Shown in pieces: positions 6,840 to 14,543 of a DNA stretch of 15,359 nt. The position numbers were made by a program, and so were the translations under genes. The stretch's first letter is position 1. Every line of letters starts with the position of its first letter. The notes beneath the pieces are model-generated. The model did no database searches. It saw only the letters and a list, made by a program, of their open reading frames with translations, and was not told the DNA's origin. Source of the stretch: JAGUXG01 sp043798435 (GTDB lineage: Bacteria; UBA9089; UBA9088; JAGUXG01); NCBI GenBank assembly GCA_043798435.1, contig JAZDOR010000095.1, positions 1 to 15,359 of the forward strand. The letters run 5' to 3'.

Positions 6840-7904
6840 ATGAAGATAGCCTATCTTGATGCAAGCTCTGGGGTTTCAGGGGATATGCTTCTTGGTGCCA
6901 TTGTAGACTATGGAATAGACCTTGCACTTATCAGAGAAGAACTTACAAAATTGAATATAGAGGGCTGGACAATCTCAGAGAGAAAGAAAAAGGTAGGTCA
7001 TTTTGAGGCAACAAAGGTAGATGTCCAGACAGACATTTCTTTGTCTTGCGAGGAGATGCTGAGGGTGATCAAAGAGAGCAAGCTCAGCGAAGAGATACAG
7101 AAAGATAGCCTGAAGATCTTAGCGAGACTCTTTTCTTCTGAAATGGCTGTTCACAAAAGTAAACTGCCACACCTCCACCAATTAGGCTCTCTTGACACCA
7201 TAATAGATATTGTTGGAACGGTTATAGGCTTTCGGCTGATGGGAATAGACAAATTATATTCCTCTTCTCTCAACCTTGGCTCTTCTGCCCCAGTAACCTT
7301 GAAGTTAGTGGAAGGATTTAGTGTCCGCTCAACAACTCAAGATTTTGAGCTTGTCACGCCAACAGGCGCAGCCATTGTGACTACATTGGCTGAGGGGGTT
7401 GGCAAAATGCCAGAAATGAGATTAGTAGGCTCTGGTTTTGGTGCAGGGGATTATGAGAGGGAGAGAAATTACTTGCTTCTGATTGTTGGAGAGAAGGAGG
7501 AAAAGGATGAGGTTATCCTCCTTGAGGTAAATTTAGATGATATGAGCCCTCAGGTGCTCTCTTATGTTATGGAAAGGCTGTTTGTTGCAGGTGCTTTAGA
7601 TGTTTGGTTTACCCCTATTCAGATGAAGAAGAATAGGCCAGCAACCAAGCTTTCTTGCCTCATTGAAAAAGAAAAAGAGAAGGAGGCGGTAAATATCATC
7701 TTTTCTGAGACAACAACAGGTGGAATACGGAGGAGTGTGGTTGAAAGATGGTTATTAGAAAGAAAGGAGGAGATGCTCTCTACAGAGTACGGAGATATTT
7801 CAGTAAAAAGGATGGGAGGAAAGACCATTCCTGAATATGAGGATATGAAAAAGATAGCCAAAGATACGCAGATTTCACTCATTACCTTGATGAAGAAAAT
7901 ATAA
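6840..7904 (+). CDS. larC: LarC-like nickel-pincer cofactor (NPN) nickel insertion protein
   Basis: The protein has 354 residues; family members are usually near 400. The opening IAYLDASSGVSGDMLLGAIV is the LarC/DUF111 signature. VHKSKLPHLHQLGSLDTIID (104-123) is the conserved His-rich segment, ELVTPTGAAI (170-179) follows, and the C-terminal half has EVNLDDMSPQ (229-238), LFVAGALDVWFTPIQMKKNR (247-266) and ETTTGGIRR. Family knowledge: LarC uses CTP to insert nickel into the pyridinium bis-thiocarboxylate mononucleotide, completing the cofactor of lactate racemase and related enzymes. The gene is one unbroken ORF. Between SSLNLGS and APVTLKLVEG about a dozen residues are missing where relatives carry the VxxAHGxLPVPAP segment. 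No larA, larB or larE is in the window. No clear ribosome site precedes the ATG. Confidence 0.85.
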   Translation: MKIAYLDASSGVSGDMLLGAIVDYGIDLALIREELTKLNIEGWTISERKKKVGHFEATKVDVQTDISLSCEEMLRVIKESKLSEEIQKDSLKILARLFSSEMAVHKSKLPHLHQLGSLDTIIDIVGTVIGFRLMGIDKLYSSSLNLGSSAPVTLKLVEGFSVRSTTQDFELVTPTGAAIVTTLAEGVGKMPEMRLVGSGFGAGDYERERNYLLLIVGEKEEKDEVILLEVNLDDMSPQVLSYVMERLFVAGALDVWFTPIQMKKNRPATKLSCLIEKEKEKEAVNIIFSETTTGGIRRSVVERWLLERKEEMLSTEYGDISVKRMGGKTIPEYEDMKKIAKDTQISLITLMKKI

Positions 7905-8230
7905 ACCACTTAAGACACAGAGAGCACGGAGAATAAATCAGGTATTTACTCGAAACCTTGGGGAATTAGCCAAAAAATTAGACACCGATATACTTTAGAT
8001 GAACACTGAAGAAATATTTAGACACTGATGGACACAGATAAACACTGATAATTTTTAATTCTTATCAGTGGAAATCAGTGTTAATCTGTGTCAAAAGAAT
8101 AAGTGTAAATCTAAAGTCAAAAAAACTTTAGTCCTCCCCAAAATTGTGAGCAATTACGAAAAAAAGTTTTATTTATTAGTGTTAATTTGTGTTCATTCGT
8201 GGCTAAAATCTCTGTGAACTCTGTGGCTAA
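7902..8230. repeat. Three-level nested palindrome
   Basis: The outer arms are ACCACTTAAGACACAGAGAG (about 7904) and the imperfect complement ending CTCTGTGAACTCTGTGGCTA (8210-8229). Inside is a type A element, 7942-8157, whose left end is GTATTTACTCGAAACCTTGG and whose right end, reversed, is GTAATTGCTCACAATTTTGG. Inside that, CTTTAGATGAACACT (7993-8007) pairs with AGTGTAAATCTAAAG (8102-8116). Innermost, GACACTGATGGACACAGATA (8021-8040) pairs with TTAATCTGTGTC (8081-8092) and CACTGATAA (8043) with TTATCAGTG (8062). It fills the gap between larC and the GAF gene. Confidence 0.85.
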
Positions 8231-8253
8231 ATATTTTTCTTAATGATAGATTA

Positions 8254-8282
8254 TTGACAAATAGCCAAGGAAAGGATAAACT
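8254..8282 (+). promoter_or_regulatory. Sigma70-type promoter of the GAF/HD-GYP gene
   Basis: TTGACA (8254-8259), a 17-base spacer and TAAACT (8277-8282) lie 14 bases before the ATG at 8297. AGGTG (8287-8291) is a possible ribosome site but would sit at the very 5' end of the transcript. The hexamers are identical to those of the minus-strand promoter at 12329-12357. Confidence 0.6.
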
Positions 8283-8296
8283 TAGTAGGTGATAAA

Positions 8297-11200
8297 ATGG
8301 CAAAAGAAGATATTATCAAAAAATATAAGTTAGGCATACTTGAACAACTCATTGATTTCCTTCTGTGGGCTATTATCCTGGTCTTTATAGGGGTTGTTCT
8401 GTGGAGTTATAAAGAAGGAGACCTTTTTGCCCAGCCTCTTACCCTATTTTTGCTCATCCTTATTCTTGGATATAATGTGGTTATAAGGACAGAGAGGACA
8501 AAAAACTTTCGTAGGAGGGAGAGGCTTTCCTATCTTACCCAGGTATCCCTTTCTCTGGCAAAATCCTCTGATTTAGAGGAGATACGAAGGGTTTCTGCAG
8601 AGGCAGTGCTTCTTTTGGTGAAAAATAGTTCAGCCTGTGTGATTGAGCAGGTGGATGAAGAAGGTCTTCTTTCTCCCAAGTTTTATTTAGGATTATCTGA
8701 ACCTCCGACTAATGAGTTTGGGAAAGAGGTTTTGAAGAAGGGTGGTTTCTTTGAGAAAAAGGGACAACCTTATAAAATTGGTCTTCCTCTAATCTCTGGG
8801 AATGATATTTTTGGGACACTTGAGGTCTATCTTAAAAAAGGCCGTGTAAAGCCTGAGGAGAAAGAAGCACTTACCATTCTTTCCTCTTACACGGCACAAG
8901 CTCTGATAAATGCCGCCTCTTATGAGGAGACTGTGCTTGCTCTAAAAAAGGAGAGGGCTGGGTTGCTTGCTGTTTCAAAGGTTGACAGATCTATTTCCGA
9001 GGAGAGGCTCAATCTCTCTGAGCAACTGAACCTCATTCTAAAAGAGTCCTTTAGGGCAGTTAGTTCGGCAAAGAGCGAGATATGGATTGCTGAGGATGAT
9101 GAATTTTCCTGTCTTACAACCTATCCGCTTGTTGATATGGTTTATGGAGCAAAGACAAAGATGGGAGAATCTTTTATTGGGCTTTGTGCCGAGTCCCAAA
9201 GACCGATAAATTGTCCAAATCTCTCTACTGAATCTAAATTTGTCGACCATTTGAAAAGAAATTTAGTAACCGGGCTTTATCTTCCGCTTATTTATCATAA
9301 GAAAATAGTTGGTGTGATGGCTCTCTTTAATAAAAAAGGGGACCAGCCCTTTTCTGATGACGATATTCAAGTATTGGATGGGCTATCTACTCAGGCAGCC
9401 ATTGCTATCTATCAGGCAAAAACCCATGCCAGGCTTAGAAGTACCGCTTCTTCTCTTGTGGCTTTATATGAGATAAGCAGGTCCTTGGCTGAGGGAAAGG
9501 TCTTAGACGATGTGCTTCAACTGATATTAAAGAAGGGTTGTGAGCTTTTTTCTTGTGAGAATGGCTCCATTATGCTACTTGAAGAAAAGACAGGAGAACT
9601 TACCATTAAGTCTGCTATAGGATTGTCAGAGGAGATAATAAGGTCTACTAAGAAGTATATAGGGGATGGCTCTATTGCGGGTTGGGTAGCCAAGGAAAGA
9701 AAGCCATTAATTCTTCACGGCAAAGTGGCTGATGAGAAATTTTCTTCAGTAAAGGAGAGGGTGAAGGATGCCCTGTGCGTTCCTATGATCGCCAAGAGTA
9801 GGTTAGTAGGGGTCTTTTCTTTGAGTAACAGAAAAGGCACAGGTCTCTTTGCCCAGAGGGATATGGAGCTTCTTTCAACATTAGCGAATGAGGCAGGACT
9901 GGCGATTGAGACAGCCATACTTTATGACCTTGCCCAGAGAAGGATAAAGGAGCTTCTTGGGATAAAGAGGATAGCCTCTGAGATGATCATCACCAGGGAT
10001 CCAAAGGAGGTGATTGGTTCCTGTCTTGATATTGGCAGGGAGGTATTTGATGCTGAATATGGTTGGTTCTTTATCCGAAAAGGCTCTAAATATTCTTTCC
10101 ATTCTATCAGAGGAAGGAGGAGGATGGATGAGCGTGATTTTGCTCATATTATGTTTGGGGATAAGACTGTGGAAGCGGCTGGAGAAAAGCGTGAGCCTTT
10201 AGTTATTGATAATTGCGAGCAAGACCCAAGGTTTACGGTGATAAAAGGAATGAGTATCAGCACCATTTTAGCTGTGCCTGTTCTCAAAGGGGATGATGTT
10301 ATGGGTGTTATTCAGTTTTTGAATAAACTGCCATACTTTACTAAGGATGATATCAGGACAGCTCAGGTTTTGGCAGACCAGATGGCGATTGCTATGGGTA
10401 ATGCTGAGCTTTTTGAGGAGACAAAGAGAAGGGCACTTGAGCTTTCAACCCTGAATCAGTTAGTTTCAATTATCGTTTCAACAACAGAAATAAGTGAGCT
10501 TTTGCCAAAGGTGGTGGCTTTATCCTCTAAAGTGATGAGGTCAAAGAAGTGCTGGTTTCATTTTGTTGAGGATAGAGAGCTTATCCTTTCTGCAGAGATA
10601 GGATTGAATGATATGGAGAAGAAGAGGGAGTCCAGTCTCTCTCTCCATAAAGGGATTGCTGGGATCTGTGCAGGAGAGAAGAAGGGTTTGCTTATTTCGA
10701 ATCTAATGGAGGATACGAGACTGAGCAATGAAGATAAACAAATGTATAAGCCTGTCTCATACCTTTCCTGCCCTATTATGAGCAAAAATGATGTGATTGG
10801 AGTGATATCTTGCTCAGATAAGATAAGCGGCGGATATATAGAGGAGGATTTTTCTCTCTTTTCTACCCTTACCTCACAGGTAGCCATTGCCATTCAGAAT
10901 GCCTACCTTTATTCTGACCTTGAGAAGCAAGCAAAAGAAACCTTTACGACCCTCTCTGAAATCGTCAGCTTAAGGCACCTTCATTTCAGGGATTATATTG
11001 ATAAGGTGTCAAGCCTTTCTTTTGCTTTAGCTAAGAAAGCAGGTCTTGGAATAGAGGAACAGGAGAGGGTAAGGGATGCGGCAAAGCTCTGTGATATTGG
11101 AAAGATTGGGATTGCCGATGAGCTTCTCAAAAAACCCGCTTCCGAGCTTTCAGAAGATGAACTGGCAAAGGTCAAAAAACACCCTTTGGTAAGCTGTCAA

Positions 11201-11482
11201 ATTCTTAGAACCCAGACCTCCCTTAAACCAATTCTTCCTATTGTCTATCATCACCACGAGAGCTATGATGGCACAGGCTACATAGACGGTTTGTCAGGGG
11301 AAAATATTCCTATAGGTTCAAGGATTATTGCCATTGTTGATTTTTACTGCAATATCTTTGCCAAAGGCCAGACAGAGCAGAAAGCAAAAGAGCTTCTAAG
11401 AGATAGAGCAGGTTCTCAGTTTGACCCGGAGCTTGTCTCTGTATTTATAAATAAGGTTTTACAGGAGGTAAATAATGGCTGA
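8297..11482 (+). CDS. Membrane-anchored five-GAF sensor with degenerate HD-GYP domain
   Basis: The protein has 1061 residues. Two membrane segments (about 17-37 and 47-63) are followed by a basic RRRER stretch and five consecutive GAF domains at about 78-207, 222-373, 388-543, 553-703 and 715-872. Each ends in a strand-helix pattern such as PLIYHKKIVGVMALFNKKG or PMIAKSRLVGVFSLSNRKG, then a QAAIAI-like helix. An HD-GYP-type domain fills 880-1058. Family knowledge: HD-GYP enzymes hydrolyse cyclic di-GMP with metals held by conserved His/Asp residues. Here LCDIGKIG (931-938) has Cys for the His of HDIGK, the upstream HSxRV histidine is absent (FRDYIDKV), and GYP reads GYI (994-996). KKHP (960-963), HHHE (985-988) and the Asp in AIVD (1015) remain. 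It is therefore probably a pseudo-phosphodiesterase or nucleotide sensor. Its 3' end overlaps the winged-helix gene by 8 bases. Confidence 0.85.
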   Translation: MAKEDIIKKYKLGILEQLIDFLLWAIILVFIGVVLWSYKEGDLFAQPLTLFLLILILGYNVVIRTERTKNFRRRERLSYLTQVSLSLAKSSDLEEIRRVSAEAVLLLVKNSSACVIEQVDEEGLLSPKFYLGLSEPPTNEFGKEVLKKGGFFEKKGQPYKIGLPLISGNDIFGTLEVYLKKGRVKPEEKEALTILSSYTAQALINAASYEETVLALKKERAGLLAVSKVDRSISEERLNLSEQLNLILKESFRAVSSAKSEIWIAEDDEFSCLTTYPLVDMVYGAKTKMGESFIGLCAESQRPINCPNLSTESKFVDHLKRNLVTGLYLPLIYHKKIVGVMALFNKKGDQPFSDDDIQVLDGLSTQAAIAIYQAKTHARLRSTASSLVALYEISRSLAEGKVLDDVLQLILKKGCELFSCENGSIMLLEEKTGELTIKSAIGLSEEIIRSTKKYIGDGSIAGWVAKERKPLILHGKVADEKFSSVKERVKDALCVPMIAKSRLVGVFSLSNRKGTGLFAQRDMELLSTLANEAGLAIETAILYDLAQRRIKELLGIKRIASEMIITRDPKEVIGSCLDIGREVFDAEYGWFFIRKGSKYSFHSIRGRRRMDERDFAHIMFGDKTVEAAGEKREPLVIDNCEQDPRFTVIKGMSISTILAVPVLKGDDVMGVIQFLNKLPYFTKDDIRTAQVLADQMAIAMGNAELFEETKRRALELSTLNQLVSIIVSTTEISELLPKVVALSSKVMRSKKCWFHFVEDRELILSAEIGLNDMEKKRESSLSLHKGIAGICAGEKKGLLISNLMEDTRLSNEDKQMYKPVSYLSCPIMSKNDVIGVISCSDKISGGYIEEDFSLFSTLTSQVAIAIQNAYLYSDLEKQAKETFTTLSEIVSLRHLHFRDYIDKVSSLSFALAKKAGLGIEEQERVRDAAKLCDIGKIGIADELLKKPASELSEDELAKVKKHPLVSCQILRTQTSLKPILPIVYHHHESYDGTGYIDGLSGENIPIGSRIIAIVDFYCNIFAKGQTEQKAKELLRDRAGSQFDPELVSVFINKVLQEVNNG
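11463..11469 (+). promoter_or_regulatory. Ribosome binding site within the end of the GAF/HD-GYP gene
   Basis: AGGAGGT lies five bases before the ATG at 11475, inside the last codons of the upstream gene. It fixes the start of the winged-helix gene and supports coupled translation. Confidence 0.8.
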
Positions 11483-11816
11483 AAATAAGCTTGCTATTGG
11501 AAAGTTTTTGGAAGGGATAACGGATTCTATGGTAAGGACAGAGCTCATTCTTTTTTTTCATCGCAATCAATTTGCTATGGATGTTTCGTCCAATATTGCC
11601 AGATGGATAGGAAGGGATGTGAGGGCTGTGGAGAAGGAACTTGATGGGTTGGTTGAGCAAGGGATTTTAGACAAAATGGGGGATGGTCCCTCAGCCATCT
11701 ATTCTTACACTCAGGACCTTGAGACCATAGAGGTAATTGATAGGTTCTGCCATGAGCTTACGCTCGGCAGGGAGAAGGTGAGAAGGGCAATGGAGCACCT
11801 CAGAACATCAGAATAG
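11475..11816 (+). CDS. Small winged-helix-like regulator
   Basis: The protein has 113 residues. Residues about 18-80 look like a winged helix: a helical VRTELILFFHRNQFA, then SSNIARWIGRDVRAVEKELD as a helix-turn-helix, then LVEQGILDKMGD and AIYSYT as the wing. A helical tail (about 83-111) could dimerise. This resembles ArsR/MarR-type architecture, but I cannot name the family. The ATG overlaps the last 8 bases of the GAF/HD-GYP gene and a strong AGGAGGT site precedes it, so the two are co-translated. The likely role is the transcriptional output of, or partner to, that sensor; this is inference from position. Confidence 0.7.
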   Translation: MAENKLAIGKFLEGITDSMVRTELILFFHRNQFAMDVSSNIARWIGRDVRAVEKELDGLVEQGILDKMGDGPSAIYSYTQDLETIEVIDRFCHELTLGREKVRRAMEHLRTSE

Positions 11817-11827
11817 TCTCTTTCTTT

Positions 11828-12023
11828 GTAACTATTTACCGAGAATGAAGTGTATAACCGTAAAATTAACTGTAAACTGTAAAATGGATAATGAAAAATT
11901 GAAAATTAGAACACCTTGCCTTAGTTTAGGCTTATTTATGCTCTATTCATTTTACATTTTTCATTTTACAGTATCCATTTTACAGTTTTATTCAATTATA
12001 CTTCAGATGGCTAAACTGTTACC
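11828..12023. repeat. Type B palindromic element between convergent genes
   Basis: The left end is GTAACTATTTACCGAGAATG then AAGTGTA (11828-11854). The right end (11993-12023), reversed, reads GGTAACAGTTTAGCCATCTG then AAGTATAATTG. Inside, AACTGTAAACTGTAAAATGG (11869-11888) is matched by CCATTTTACAGTTTTA (11975-11990), and ATGAAAAATTGAAAA by TTTTTCATTTTACA. It begins 12 bases after the winged-helix stop and ends 9 bases before the stop of the minus-strand gene, so it may work as a terminator for both. The open frame through it is repeat-derived. Confidence 0.75.
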
Positions 12024-12031
12024 TAAAAACT

Positions 12032-12322
12032 TTATCTGGGATAGAGGGCTTTTTCATCCTCAGAGAGAAAGCTTTGCATCGTATCTCCTTTAGGCAAGAC
12101 ATGGACAACATGGGCTTTGTTTAAGGCAATGAACGGAGCCTTATAGATAACATCATTTCCAGTAAGTGAATATACGCTTATATCAGTCAAGGCAATAAAG
12201 CTTTTGACACCAGCGTTGAGTTCATCTAAGACTCTTGCGCCCCGATATGTATACATCTTTCCTTCTAATCTATGGTGAAGGGTATAGACAATGACTTCGT
12301 GCCGAGATTTATCTAACTTCAC
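12032..12322 (-). CDS. Small DUF6812-like protein
   Basis: The protein has 96 residues with a GTG start at 12322. It contains EVIVYTLHHRLEGKMYTYRG (9-28), RVLDELN, then FIALTDISVYSL (42-53) and VIYKAPFIALNKAHVVHVLP (58-77). This layout (a HRIxG strand, an F.LTDV.VY strand, and a P F.AlNk.hI strand) matches what I remember of DUF6812, small beta-rich proteins of unknown function. There is no signal peptide, membrane segment or catalytic motif. A consensus promoter on the minus strand ends six bases before the GTG, which predicts a leaderless mRNA; the AAGGG touching the start codon is too close to serve as an ordinary ribosome site. It is convergent with the winged-helix gene and divergent from the synthase-like gene. 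Confidence 0.7.
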   Translation of the reverse strand: MKLDKSRHEVIVYTLHHRLEGKMYTYRGARVLDELNAGVKSFIALTDISVYSLTGNDVIYKAPFIALNKAHVVHVLPKGDTMQSFLSEDEKALYPR

Positions 12323-12328
12323 CCCTTG

Positions 12329-12357
12329 AGTTTATCAAAATAGTTTAATAATGTCAA
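12329..12357 (-). promoter_or_regulatory. Sigma70-type promoter of the DUF6812-like gene, likely leaderless
   Basis: On the minus strand: TTGACA (12357-12352), a 17-base spacer, TAAACT (12334-12329). The GTG start lies six bases downstream, at the expected transcription start. Confidence 0.65.
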
Positions 12358-12359
12358 GA

Positions 12360-12409
12360 TATTTTCTTGCAAGACGCAAGAAAATATAAGGTTCTGGCAG
12401 AACCAGAAC
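12360..12409. promoter_or_regulatory. Hairpin pair beside the divergent promoter
   Basis: TATTTTCTTGC (12360-12370) and GCAAGAAAATA (12376-12386) form a perfect 11-base stem with loop AAGAC. It starts two bases from the -35 of the minus-strand promoter. Next to it GTTCTGG (12391-12397) pairs with CCAGAAC (12403-12409), or alternatively GGTTCT with AGAACC; the two pairings exclude each other. An operator, a repeat remnant or a terminator are all possible. Confidence 0.5.
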
Positions 12410-12424
12410 AAAAAAAGAAAATTC

Positions 12425-12480
12425 TTTATTCTTTCTCTTTGTGTCCTTTGCGATTTACTTTGCGGCACTTTGCGGTTACT
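12425..12480 (+). repeat. CTTTGCGG-word repeat arm without a partner
   Basis: The stretch is a degenerate tandem run of CTTTGTGTC, CTTTGCGAT, CTTTGCGGCA and CTTTGCGGTT, like one arm of the intergenic palindromes. I find no complementary arm in this gap. It ends just before the synthase-like gene and carries its alternative TTG start. Confidence 0.7.
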
Positions 12481-12490
12481 CTGTATCTCT

Positions 12491-14527
12491 ATGGGTTCAA
12501 GAAAATACTTGTTTTTGGCAACTATTATTAGTTTTTCATCCGTCTGTTTTCAGTTGGTATTCCTGAGGGAATTTTTATCTGCATTTTCTGGGAATGAGCT
12601 TCTCTTCGGCTTATTTTTAGGGGTCTGGTTTCTCTTTCAGGCAAGTGGTGGATATATTGGCAGGCTCATAAAACCCTCTTCTCCTACCTTACTTGCCATA
12701 TTGATGGCTATCTTATCCATTCTCCTCCCTATTTTCCTTTTTCTCCTGAAAATTTCAAAGCCCCTCTTAATAGAACAAGGAGGAATGGTTAGTCCAGTGG
12801 CTATATCCTTATTCTTTCTTCTTCTTACACCTGGCATTATCTTTGGCTTTCTTTTTGTCCTTGTCTCTTCTATCTATCAGGGCACTCTTGGCAAGGTCTA
12901 TTTCTTTGATACACTCGGATACCTTTTGGGTGGGCTGGTATTTACCTTTCTTCTTGTTTCTCGTCTCTCTTCGTTCTTTATGCTCTATGGGATAAGCCTC
13001 CTCCTTCTTATTTCAGGCATACTCTTGTTAAGAAGGTTCATCTTGCTGCCATTTCTCTTTATGTTCCTTCTCTTTTCCCAGATAGACCACCGAAGGGAGT
13101 GTTACAAGGGTCAGGAGATACTCTATGTTGGAGACTCTCTCTATGGTGAGCTTACCGTGACAAGGCTTGGGAGCCAGCTTAACTTCTATCAAAACGGCGT
13201 TTTACTATTTGCCACAGATGATGTAGCGGAAAATGAAGAGAGAACCCACTTTGCCTTAATCCAGCACAAAAGCCCAGAGAATATCCTTCTTATCGGAGGC
13301 GGGGGCTCTGGAATTATCAAGGAGATAGCCAAATATAGACCAAAGAGGATTGATTATGTAGAAATAAATTCTTTGGTAATAAAGACTGTCCAGATGTGGT
13401 ATCCAGAGAGCGGGATTCTCTTTCCCTTTGTCTCCGTCTATCAGATGGATGGAAGGGCCTTTGTAAAGACAACAAAAGCGAAATATGATGCTATTATCCT
13501 TAACCTTCCTCCACCCTCAACAGCCAATCTCAACCGTTTCTATACAGCAGAATTCTTTAAGGAGATAAAGGGGATATTAAAGAGAGATGGGGTGATAAGC
13601 CTTTTTCTCCCGGGTTCTGCTAATTATCTGGATGAAACAAGGATAAACCTCCTATCTTCTATCTACTGGACATTGAAGTCTGTCTTCCCTGATATTATTG
13701 TGATTCCAGGGGATACCTTAGTCATTGTTGCCGCAGACCGCCCCCTATCCTACAAGATAGGAGAGATGATTGAAGAGAAAGGGATTCAGACGAGATACAT
13801 AAACAAGAACTATCTCTCTGGAAGGCTCACATCTGCCAGAATAAACCATCTTTTCTCTCTAATTAAGAAATCTAAGCTGAATAAAGACCTTGAGCCTAAT
13901 GGATACTATCTCTGTGTCCTGGGCTGGCTCAGGTTTTTTGAGAAGAATATTCTCTATCTCTCTCTGCCTATCCTTGTCTTATTTATTGTTGCTATCTTTT
14001 TTGCCAAGCCCATTCCCCTTTCCATATTTAGCCTGGGGTTTTGTGGAATTGTTACTGAGGTCTCTCTTTGCCTCATCTTTCAGTCTTTGTGTGGCTACCT
14101 CTACTATTTTATGGGAGCACTCATTGCCTCCTTTATGGCTGGGATTATATTGGGTGTTTTTCTTTCTAATAGGAAAAAAGAACCTTGCCTCTTTGATATA
14201 AGGATTGTGGTTCTTGCCACATCAGCCTATCTCTTCCTCCTTCCTTTACTGCTCAAAGGGGTCTCATTGCTTGGAATGACAAGGATAGCCTTTCTTATCT
14301 TACTATTTGGTATAGGAGGGTTTGTCGGCTCTGCCTTTCCCCTTGCCTCTTTACTTTATAGGAAAAATTTAGCTGAGAGGGCAGGCGTTTTATATGCCTC
14401 AGATATGCTCGGTTCATTTTTTGGAGGAATATCTGCCTCCCTCTTTCTCCTCCCTTTACTTGGAACGACAAACCTCTTTTTTCTGATGGGTCTGTTCTTG
14501 CTCTTTGTGGCAGTGAGGCTAAGATGA
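12491..14527 (+). CDS. Membrane-embedded spermidine-synthase-like protein
   Basis: Counting from the ATG at 12491, the protein has 678 residues. About seven membrane segments fill the first 200 residues and several more lie at about 485-675. Between them (about 210-440) is a spermidine-synthase-type Rossmann domain. It has YGELTVTRLG, FATDDVAENEERTHFALIQH, the SAM-site ILLIGGGGSGIIKEI (265-279), YVEIN (289-293), QMDGRAF and AIILNLPPPSTANLNRFYT (334-352). The membrane halves share a D.LG..(L/F)GG motif (FFDTLGYLLGG and YASDMLGSFFGG). Family knowledge: soluble SpeE transfers aminopropyl from decarboxylated SAM using acidic residues. Here the acidic base is Asn and the DP of the usual motif is PP, so the polyamine reaction is doubtful; this fused subfamily has no firm substrate. 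The TTG at 12470 would add seven residues from the repeat and is less likely. No ribosome site is obvious. Confidence 0.8.
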   Translation: MGSRKYLFLATIISFSSVCFQLVFLREFLSAFSGNELLFGLFLGVWFLFQASGGYIGRLIKPSSPTLLAILMAILSILLPIFLFLLKISKPLLIEQGGMVSPVAISLFFLLLTPGIIFGFLFVLVSSIYQGTLGKVYFFDTLGYLLGGLVFTFLLVSRLSSFFMLYGISLLLLISGILLLRRFILLPFLFMFLLFSQIDHRRECYKGQEILYVGDSLYGELTVTRLGSQLNFYQNGVLLFATDDVAENEERTHFALIQHKSPENILLIGGGGSGIIKEIAKYRPKRIDYVEINSLVIKTVQMWYPESGILFPFVSVYQMDGRAFVKTTKAKYDAIILNLPPPSTANLNRFYTAEFFKEIKGILKRDGVISLFLPGSANYLDETRINLLSSIYWTLKSVFPDIIVIPGDTLVIVAADRPLSYKIGEMIEEKGIQTRYINKNYLSGRLTSARINHLFSLIKKSKLNKDLEPNGYYLCVLGWLRFFEKNILYLSLPILVLFIVAIFFAKPIPLSIFSLGFCGIVTEVSLCLIFQSLCGYLYYFMGALIASFMAGIILGVFLSNRKKEPCLFDIRIVVLATSAYLFLLPLLLKGVSLLGMTRIAFLILLFGIGGFVGSAFPLASLLYRKNLAERAGVLYASDMLGSFFGGISASLFLLPLLGTTNLFFLMGLFLLFVAVRLR

Positions 14528-14543
14528 AGAGATGGAGAAAGAG

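Noticed and set aside
11845..12093. Open frame of 82 residues between the convergent genes
   Set aside because: It reads through the TGTAAA/TTTACA palindrome and into the opposite-strand gene; composition is that of the repeat.
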